A stretch of 64,000 nt of DNA, taken from IMG/VR virus record IMGVR_UViG_3300045970_000591, positions 59,383-123,382 of that record, one strand, 5' to 3'. The first letter of the stretch is position 1. Each line of letters begins with the position of its first letter. This stretch comes from a virus. The translations under genes were made by a program, and so were the position numbers. This document shows, one piece after another, positions 58,513-64,000 of this stretch. The notes under the pieces are model-generated. The model made no database searches. It was not told where the DNA came from and saw nothing but the letters and a program-made list of their open reading frames with translations.

Positions 58513-58713
58513 ATGATGTTTTCATTTTTTAAGAAAAAGTCGTTAGACGACAAGATTGCTCTTATTAAGCAGTATGCCAAGGATGAGCAATTGACATTTA
58601 AGAATGCGAATATAATGTATACACGGGTTGCTCTGGATGTGTATCAGTGGGAAGATGCAGCCAAATATTTTCTTAATCTTAGTCTAAAAGAGAAAATTAA
58701 GGAATATATTTAA
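58513..58713 (+). CDS. Small charged hypothetical protein
   Basis: The product has 66 residues, Lys-rich (SFFKKKSLDDKIALIKQYAK) with helical character. AAGAAAGG lies 5 bases before the first of two ATGs. It is 13 bases after tRNA-Ser and 16 bases before the promoter of the large RNA. No family was recognised. Confidence 0.55.
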   Translation: MMFSFFKKKSLDDKIALIKQYAKDEQLTFKNANIMYTRVALDVYQWEDAAKYFLNLSLKEKIKEYI

Positions 58714-58729
58714 TCCGAGTCGGTTAAGA

Positions 58730-58758
58730 TTGACACAGAGAGCTAGTTAAGTTATACT
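58730..58758 (+). promoter_or_regulatory. Sigma70 promoter of the giant RNA, TTGACA-17-TATACT
   Basis: Consensus -35 and near-consensus -10 with an ideal spacer; predicted start at about 58765, just before the first helix of the RNA. Confidence 0.8.
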
Positions 58759-58764
58759 AGCCAC

Positions 58765-59832
58765 ATAGCAAGTAGTTATTAGCAAGTAGTACGCGACAGA
58801 AGACAACGCTTAATGGTCGACTGTCAGATCACCGAATGTAAGCAGAGAATAGGAAGCGTACTACTTACTAATAAAGATTTAAGGGGGTTTAGTCTCCTGT
58901 GATAGGTATGGTTCGCCCAGCTTGTTGCGAAGGATAAGCATCGTAAGGTGCCCAAGGGCGGAATGTCTACATACCGTCTCCAGTAATGGTCCATACTAAG
59001 CAAGCCTGCTCAATGCCGCAAGGCATCCTTATCGGATAACACCGGGTGAGGTAACATTGAAGTAAGTGTCAAGGAAAGAATGACTGCTCAAGCGCCGAAA
59101 GGTAACGCAAGCAGTTGAAAAGTAACAGGTGGTGCTGACTTCTTGACAAACCAACTTATTAGATGGTATGAGAAAGGGTAGTGTATTTGTCCGAGCCGTC
59201 GCAAGCAAGGGCTTATATGCAGTTTGAATGGTTTATGGCACCTGTCAAAGGGTGACATCGATCGTGAAAGACGACTTAGTAGCCCGCAAGCGAAAAGTAC
59301 GTGATGTGTTGTATTATGTATCTAACAAGGTATGTATCAACTGAAGTAGCACATCGCAGTAGATTGGCTTAACCGCCGCTCATATGGTTATTTGAACAAA
59401 AGCAAAGACTACTTCGGTGATATTTGAAAGACATCTAATACTTGGGCCGCAAGGTAACTAAGTCTGTTAAAGCTCGCAAGGTAATAACAGTTTATGATAG
59501 AAAGTTCGGAACGGTTTAGCGACTGTGTACTGCTCGCAAGGCAGACGGGAAAGAAATCATAGAGTAGAGTATCACGTCAAGTCTACTGCCTGACTTTAAA
59601 AGGCGATGTTGTTGGTAGACTAGGTTACCGCAAGGGGCTTAGTGGATGTCGTAAGAAGGTTTACTCGCAAGGTATACTGATAATGTACGAAGTATCAACG
59701 CAAAGATTGTAATCTCAGATCTTTGATATAAGAAAGCATATTATGACGAGGGTAGGCAATATAGTCTAGAATGTATAGGTGATGCGTCTTAATAAGAATC
59801 GGACTCTTAGTAGTGTGCTTCCTTATATCCTC
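58765..59832 (+). ncRNA. Giant structured RNA (GOLLD/ROOL-like)
   Basis: About 1.07 kb without a plausible coding frame. Helices readable by eye: 58778-58794 with 58856-58872 (16 of 17 pairs), 58905-58910 with 58970-58975, 58914-58918 with 58956-58960, GCATC-GTAA-GGTGC, ATGCC-GCAA-GGCAT (59013-59026), AAAGAT/ATCTTT and 59726-59739 with 59815-59828. At least nine CGCAAG sequences (C-GCAA-G tetraloops) are spread through 59018-59698, several as CTCGCAAGG. Size, GNRA density, phage context and adjacency to tRNA genes fit the giant phage RNAs GOLLD or ROOL. Class assignment is inference; the 3' end is estimated. Confidence 0.75.
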
Positions 59833-59851
59833 GGAGTATAGAACATTATGT

Positions 59852-59926
59852 CGGAAATTCGCCTAGTCTGGCATGGCACTCCGTTTGGGGCGGAGAATAA
59901 CACTAGTTCGAATCTAGTATTTCCGA
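59852..59926 (+). tRNA. tRNA-Pro(TGG) with extended acceptor, no CCA
   Basis: Acceptor CGGAAAT/ATTTCCG is extended by ATGT/ACAT outside the tRNA. Anticodon CTCCG-TTTGGGG-CGGAG, T-arm ACTAG/CTAGT. The gene ends ACAT, so CCA must be added. It lies 20 bases after the giant RNA and 24 bases overlap the minus-strand endonuclease. Confidence 0.8.
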
Positions 59927-60721
59927 CATAATGCTTTGTTTTATATAATCTAAATTCCCGTATATTATGGGTATTAATTTTTCTACACAAGACATCTTAT
60001 ATTTTTCTAGTGTCATTGCTGTAGGATTTTTCGGGTCTAAATACAAGTTAATAGCGGGTAGATAAAAGTATGGATAATATAATCGTTCTTTTATTTTAAT
60101 TTCGTCATACCACTTTATGTATGTTGGCCTCATCCATTTAATATCTTTACTATCTAACCATTGGGCCATATCTAGTTCCCACGATGATTCTAATAATACA
60201 GTTATGTTTTGGTGTTTATTAAAATAATAGAATATTTTTCTTCTACCATTTTTATAAGGTCTATTTCCTACTTTTAAATGAGTAATACATTCTGATTTAC
60301 CGCAAGACTTTTTGGATGTTTTCCATCCTTTGGTATAATATAATGCATCACATACAGGGCAAGTATTCCATAGAATTTTACAGAACTGCCCCGACATAGT
60401 TTTAGGCGAATATGTTCTTGGTGCTTTTGGTTTTCCTATTAAGGATTTACTTGTTATTGCCCGTGATTCTGCAGTCCGCGGCATTCTTCTTGTATTATTA
60501 TAAGTAGCCGAACACGATTTACAACAGAATTTATTTTTCCTAGATGCATATACAAGCGGTGTTTTACATTGGGCACAATAACAAGGCTCGATATTATAAT
60601 CATTAATTCTTTTTTGTTTATTAACTTGTGCTTGTTCCGTGGCCTTGCATCTTGCTAAAATAACATTAGCTACATGTTTTCCAGATTTATAGTATTCTGA
60701 ATCTTTCATATTGTTTTTCAT
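59903..60721 (-). CDS. PD-(D/E)XK-type homing endonuclease with zinc fingers
   Basis: The product has 272 residues, a relative of 55642-56343. YCAQCKTPLVYASRKNKFCC and NTCPVCDALYYTKGWKTSKK are the zinc-binding segments; SSWELDMAQWLDSKDIKWMR and RLYYPYFYLPAINLYLDPKN form the nuclease core, but the PDF and DVK motifs read PYF and DPK here. The changed acidic residue may weaken catalysis. The 3' end runs into tRNA-Pro. Confidence 0.7.
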   Translation of the reverse strand: MKNNMKDSEYYKSGKHVANVILARCKATEQAQVNKQKRINDYNIEPCYCAQCKTPLVYASRKNKFCCKSCSATYNNTRRMPRTAESRAITSKSLIGKPKAPRTYSPKTMSGQFCKILWNTCPVCDALYYTKGWKTSKKSCGKSECITHLKVGNRPYKNGRRKIFYYFNKHQNITVLLESSWELDMAQWLDSKDIKWMRPTYIKWYDEIKIKERLYYPYFYLPAINLYLDPKNPTAMTLEKYKMSCVEKLIPIIYGNLDYIKQSIMSEILDSN

Positions 60722-60724
60722 ATA

Positions 60725-60731
60725 TGTATTT
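60725..60731 (-). promoter_or_regulatory. Late-type box variant before the 60721 endonuclease
   Basis: Minus-strand CTAAATACAT followed by ATG, a one-base variant of the context at 48692 and 56343. Confidence 0.35.
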
Positions 60732-60774
60732 AGTCTGGAAAGATGTTTTCGAACCTTAAATATGATATCATAAT

Positions 60775-60850
60775 ATCTGCGTATAATTCAATGGAAGAAT
60801 ATTCGACTTTTAATCGAACTACCAGGGATCGTTACCCTGTGCGCGGACCA
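60775..60850 (+). tRNA. tRNA-Lys(TTT)
   Basis: Acceptor CTGCGTA/TGCGCGG with G-U pairs, D-stem ATTC/GAAT, anticodon TTCGA-CTTTTAA-TCGAA, T-arm CAGGG/CCCTG, CCA encoded. Confidence 0.8.
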
Positions 60851-60902
60851 TATAACACACGGTTAGTAGACAAATACACAGTTAATTTATATAATACATT
60901 AC

Positions 60903-60992
60903 CATATTTAAATACACTGTCCCACAAAAGGGCAAAGGTCAGAGGAACTGATCATCCTCGCGCTTCGGCAACCAACAGTGTGTTTTAATATG
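60903..60992 (+). repeat. E-family bracketed RNA unit E1
   Basis: CATATTTAAATACACTG pairs with CAGTGTGTTTTAATATG. The interior has CCC-ACAAAA-GGG and GAGG/CCTC hairpins, tRNA-like in size but without a T-arm. Confidence 0.55.
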
Positions 60993-61090
60993 GTACGTGA
61001 GGTATGCAGGACGTCAAAGTGTATATCCTAAGACATAGACAAAATATTGCGGCCGTGATATTCGACTAGTTTTAGGTTAACTCATGTACC
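60993..61090 (+). other. Segment E2 between two E-family units
   Basis: GTACGTGAG at its start can pair with CTCATGTAC at its end, continued by the flanking TTTTAATATG and CATATTAAAA arms. The bracket arms can therefore pair in two alternative registers. Confidence 0.45.
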
Positions 61091-61092
61091 GC

Positions 61093-61185
61093 CATATTAA
61101 AATACATTAAACGGGAATATACTTGGCGCGACTATTCTTAAACAGCCAAGCGCACGACCGCTACCGCATAGTGTATTTTAATATG
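61093..61185 (+). repeat. E-family bracketed RNA unit E3
   Basis: CATATTAAAATACA and TGTATTTTAATATG form a perfect 14-bp stem. Inside, CTTGGC/GCCAAG is perfect with GCGACT... in the loop. No frame and no cloverleaf. Confidence 0.6.
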
Positions 61186-61317
61186 ATATCCATTTCAGAG
61201 TGTTGACCGGTTTATTCTGCAATGCTTTGATTTATAGTTGTTCGCAATCGAGGGGATTTCGCAGAACGAAAGTTTAAGAGCGTTTAGTACTGAAATTTGC
61301 CAGCTAGATGGTCCTAC

Positions 61318-61454
61318 CATATTAAAAAGCACTGTGGCACTGTGGTAACGAGCCTTCTTAGCGGTTGGCGTTATGGGTTATTCGGTGCTAATCCCAGCGG
61401 TTAGGGGTATAAGTTGCAACTTCCGGTTCGAATCCGACAGTGCTTTTTAATATG
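61318..61454 (+). repeat. E-family unit E5 containing a tRNA-like gene
   Basis: CATATTAAAAAGCACTGT and its exact complement at 61437-61454 form a perfect 18-bp stem, which merges with the acceptor stem of the tRNA-like gene inside. Confidence 0.65.
61329..61446 (+). tRNA. Irregular long tRNA-like gene
   Basis: GCACTGT/ACAGTGC acceptor, a class II-style D-arm GGCACTGTGGTAACGAGCC, a variable-type arm AAGTT/AACTT and a T-arm GG-TTCGAAT-CC are readable. At about 118 nt it is 25-30 nt too long, with extra hairpin TGGGTTA/TAATCCCA in the middle. No CCA. Anticodon not assigned. Confidence 0.45.
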
Positions 61455-61460
61455 ATAAAC

Positions 61461-61484
61461 GCCCGCTTCGGCGGGTATTTTTTT
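61461..61484 (+). terminator. Rho-independent terminator closing the RNA region
   Basis: GCCCGC-TTCG-GCGGGT followed by ATTTTTTT. It separates the tRNA/ncRNA region from the cytochrome cassette. Confidence 0.92.
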
Positions 61485-61499
61485 GAGTAAAATCCCTAG

Positions 61500-61506
61500 A
61501 TAAATA
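61500..61506 (+). promoter_or_regulatory. Late-type box before the barrel gene
   Basis: AGATAAATAG ends 4 bases before ATG 61511. It places the cassette under the phage's own promoter type. Confidence 0.5.
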
Positions 61507-61510
61507 GTTG

Positions 61511-63511
61511 ATGCTATGGCGTATCCTAATCCTCTTCCTCTTCGCAACTGCGTCATACGCACAGGATAACACCATCAAGGCCATTTCCGGCATGCCATCC
61601 TCGAACGTAGAGATGATCAAGATTGAAATGGTAAGCCCGATACACCAAACACCAGATAGTTTCGACATAACCACACCACCGACGCTGGTGATGGATTTTG
61701 AAGATGTGACAACCGTTGCCCCGCGAAGCGTATCAATCAACCAAGGCAATGTGCGCTCTGTATCTGTGGTCCAATCGGACACCCGAACAAGGGTAATCAT
61801 AAACCTATTCCGTCACACTGATTACAGACTGATGCTCCGTGGCAACTCACTAATGGTAGTGCTTGACAATCCGTTTGAAACAGCAACACCAATGGATACG
61901 CGCCCACCTAAAGAACTACTGGCAGTGGCAAAGAAAGTCCTTGCTGAAGGTAAAGATCCGCAGGAAGCTATTGATGCCCTAAACGCCCTGTTGATGTTGC
62001 CACCAGACGCAACTGCCCAAGAGGCACAAGAGTTGATTGCTGTGGCATACGAGAAGGCTGGTAACCCGGCGAAGGCAATGGCAGAGTTACGCGCATACAT
62101 TGCGATGTATCCAAATAGCAGGAACATAACAAGCCTACGACAGCACCTGATTGCGATGGAGATTGCCACACCACCAGTTCATCTACAAGGGCTGGCAGCA
62201 CGAAAACCGCGCACCGGCAAAGAGAGCAAGGTAGATACAAGCATAACGGAATACTACTACTCAAGCGGAGACCAAGCAGCGCTCATCTCAAATGTCCGAA
62301 CATCAGCAATGTTCCGTGACGACGAGTTCACCACTAAGCTACAATACAGACATTCAACCTATTCAACCATAACAGGAACAGCGCAAAACCGCAACCTGAT
62401 ATCCGTGGCATTCGCCGATTGGGAGAACACATATCGAGGGTACGGGTTCAGAGTAGGTAGACAACAGCCGGCAGATGGTGCCATTGGACGCTACGACGGT
62501 GTGTCCGGAAGGTATGCCGTGAGCGAAGCCTCAACAGTCAAGGTGCTCTTTGGCATTCCATACACCGGAGACAACACTGCTAAACGCCGCTTCTACAGTC
62601 TGGCCTACAGCTACTTCAACGGAACGCCGTGGTCCTTTGACGCATACTACGATCATCAAACAGCAGACTCCCTACCAGAACGACAGGCCCTGGGCCTTAC
62701 TGCCCGCTACTTCAAGAACGACATCTCAGCCACTGCCATAGTGGAATACGACTTCCTATATAGAGTGCTGAACACAACGATGTTCCAAAGCAACATGAAG
62801 TTTGGGGATTACGGCATTTACATACTGGCAGACCGCAGGAAGTCCCCGGTGCTATTTGCCAACAGGGCGCTACTTATCGGCCTAAGCGGTGCCAATCACC
62901 AAGCATACGACACAGTGGCGGAGGTGCTGGAAAAGTCCGGCCTGTCCCATCAGTCAATTTACCAGTTCATCAACGAAACTACGCCGTATAGCTCTGTGTA
63001 TGTCCTGGGTGTCAATAAACAGATAACACCTAAGTGGAACCTAAGCGTAGATGCCCAGTTCTCCAACACCACTGCCAGCACCGATCCTGAGTTCATTCCA
63101 AGCATTGACATGCCGGTGTCCTTAGTGGCGCAGCAAGGTTCAGGTAGAATGATGACGCTAAACGCTCAACTCTACGGTCAGAATGTCCGTGAGAAGGGCA
63201 ACTCAATAAACGCCTTGGTTAGTCTGACTAAAGGTGCGGAGTCAAGCGGTTACACCCTGACCTTCCTTGACTCAACGCCATACAAAGGATTGCGCTTTGA
63301 CACTATGATGATGTATTCCAAGCACCATACGGCGTGGAACAGCACTGGCAACCTCACTGCGTCACTCAAAGTGAACTACAAGATAAACGAGCGTTCAACC
63401 TTTGAGGCGCAAGTGTCGCTAACTAAAACAAACACGCAAGATCAGCAGAACGAAATCTCATCAAGCGCATTTTCACAAACGGTATTTTTAGGTTGGAGGA
63501 TTGACTTTTGA
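61511..63511 (+). CDS. Secreted outer-membrane beta-barrel protein with AMIN-like and TPR-like parts
   Basis: The product has 666 residues. A signal peptide (MLWRILILFLFATASYA) is cleaved near 17. Residues 35-125 resemble an AMIN-type periplasmic domain (TLVMDFEDVTT...LMVVLDNPFE), 135-210 are TPR-like helices (AYEKAGNPAKAMAELRAYIA), and 230-666 alternate amphipathic beta-strands ending in Phe, as in outer-membrane barrels. TTG 61508 is an alternative start. Base composition is near 50% G+C against roughly 35-40% before. It is coupled to the cytochrome gene. Confidence 0.75.
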   Translation: MLWRILILFLFATASYAQDNTIKAISGMPSSNVEMIKIEMVSPIHQTPDSFDITTPPTLVMDFEDVTTVAPRSVSINQGNVRSVSVVQSDTRTRVIINLFRHTDYRLMLRGNSLMVVLDNPFETATPMDTRPPKELLAVAKKVLAEGKDPQEAIDALNALLMLPPDATAQEAQELIAVAYEKAGNPAKAMAELRAYIAMYPNSRNITSLRQHLIAMEIATPPVHLQGLAARKPRTGKESKVDTSITEYYYSSGDQAALISNVRTSAMFRDDEFTTKLQYRHSTYSTITGTAQNRNLISVAFADWENTYRGYGFRVGRQQPADGAIGRYDGVSGRYAVSEASTVKVLFGIPYTGDNTAKRRFYSLAYSYFNGTPWSFDAYYDHQTADSLPERQALGLTARYFKNDISATAIVEYDFLYRVLNTTMFQSNMKFGDYGIYILADRRKSPVLFANRALLIGLSGANHQAYDTVAEVLEKSGLSHQSIYQFINETTPYSSVYVLGVNKQITPKWNLSVDAQFSNTTASTDPEFIPSIDMPVSLVAQQGSGRMMTLNAQLYGQNVREKGNSINALVSLTKGAESSGYTLTFLDSTPYKGLRFDTMMMYSKHHTAWNSTGNLTASLKVNYKINERSTFEAQVSLTKTNTQDQQNEISSSAFSQTVFLGWRIDF

Positions 63512-64000
63512 AAACATTACTATTTTTATTGGCACTGGTGTGCTTTGACGCCCAAGCGGCGGAATGTACCCTATACGAGCAGTCCCATCCGGCGTTTCTA
63601 CTCAGTGGCTCACACCTATCTACTGGTAAGTGCGGCACCTGCGCCAGCTGCCATATCAACAGTGTGTTCACCGGAACACCTACTTCCTGCGTTCAGTGCC
63701 ACAACGGTGATCCATCACGACTAACGGTCGGAAGATCAGCTAAACACATTCCTACCGCCCTACTTGAGTGTAGCTACTGTCACACCACATTGACATTCAC
63801 TGTGGCAACGATGAATCATGTCCCTGTCACTGCCTCAGGAACTAAATGTATAACCTGTCACCTAACAGGAACATCATGGATTGGTAATATGGAGAAAATG
63901 TCCCTTACTCATCAACAAAGAAGCCCTGTCCCTACTGATTGCTCAATGGCAGGATGTCACCGTCCACTTGGAAACAGAGGAACTCTATACCGAAATTGGG
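63508..64000 (+). CDS. Multiheme c-type cytochrome (partial, runs off window)
   Basis: At least 164 residues from a TTG start that overlaps the upstream stop (TTGA) with GGAGGA 8 bases before it. A signal peptide (KTLLFLLALVCFDAQAA) is followed by four CxxCH haem sites (CASCH, CVQCH, CSYCH, CITCH) and one C-x4-CH (CSMAGCH), with extra His residues that could be distal ligands. It is periplasmic or secreted, and haem insertion would need the host Ccm system. More haem sites may lie beyond the window. Electron transfer with the adjoining barrel is inferred. Confidence 0.85.
   Translation, partial: MKTLLFLLALVCFDAQAAECTLYEQSHPAFLLSGSHLSTGKCGTCASCHINSVFTGTPTSCVQCHNGDPSRLTVGRSAKHIPTALLECSYCHTTLTFTVATMNHVPVTASGTKCITCHLTGTSWIGNMEKMSLTHQQRSPVPTDCSMAGCHRPLGNRGTLYRNW

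Noticed and set aside
60743-60988. 81-residue reading frame
   Set aside because: It runs through tRNA-Lys and an E-family unit; the peptide is low quality and no ribosome site is present.
1-64000. Prophage or archaeal Borg-type element
   Set aside because: No integrase, attachment site or host flank was seen, and T4-type capsid/neck genes indicate a tailed bacteriophage; the multiheme cytochrome alone is not enough for a Borg assignment.

Overview
The window looks like part of a large tailed bacteriophage genome with T4-type morphogenesis. The evidence is a gp23-family major capsid protein, gp14/gp15-like neck and tail proteins, phage tail-fibre modules (collagen-like G-Y-S-G repeats, LamG domains, YadA-type head repeats, S74 chaperone tails), about 40 tRNA or tRNA-like genes, several free-standing homing endonucleases, and a recurrent T4-late-like promoter box (ATAAATA). 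No integrase, host housekeeping operon or rRNA was seen. The host is not identifiable from sequence alone; a Gram-negative host is suggested by the outer-membrane barrel gene and the multiheme cytochrome at the right end.

Layout. 0-11 kb: capsid gene, an inserted endonuclease, a first fibre gene cluster, then a minus-strand neck/tail operon ending in a Nudix hydrolase. 11-27.5 kb: virion-surface proteins, a kinase-nucleotidyltransferase fusion and a papain-like protease. 27.5-42.5 kb: a glycan-building island (a 1078-residue fusion of three GT2 and two methyltransferase domains, GT4, GT9, FkbM, three sulfotransferase-like proteins, a NodU/CmcH-type carbamoyltransferase), mostly joined by ATGA start-stop overlaps. 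42.5-61.5 kb: a long tRNA/ncRNA region mixed with small accessory genes: a PQ-loop protein, a vWA protein, a membrane-anchored response regulator, a zincin, a second papain-like protease, an RNA polymerase omega homologue and a class II ribonucleotide reductase. 61.5-64 kb: a G+C-richer cassette with a secreted outer-membrane barrel protein and a multiheme c-type cytochrome that runs off the window.

The most unusual content: (1) a roughly 1.07-kb RNA with its own consensus promoter and at least nine C-GCAA-G tetraloops, resembling the giant phage RNAs GOLLD/ROOL; (2) two families of structured repeats among the tRNAs, one a spacer hairpin with covarying stems and a CAGCAA/CAGCGA motif, the other units bracketed by CATATTAAAA...TTTTAATATG; (3) a phage omega subunit; (4) a cytochrome-barrel pair behind a phage late-type promoter box; (5) minus-strand homing endonucleases whose 3' ends run through tRNA genes.

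Two promoter classes are visible. Near-consensus sigma70 promoters (TTGACA-like, 17-bp spacers) sit in the tRNA/ncRNA region, while ATAAATA boxes precede virion and glycan genes and also the endonucleases and the barrel gene. This suggests early/host-type transcription of the RNA region and late-type transcription elsewhere. All functional names rest on motif reading without database searches.
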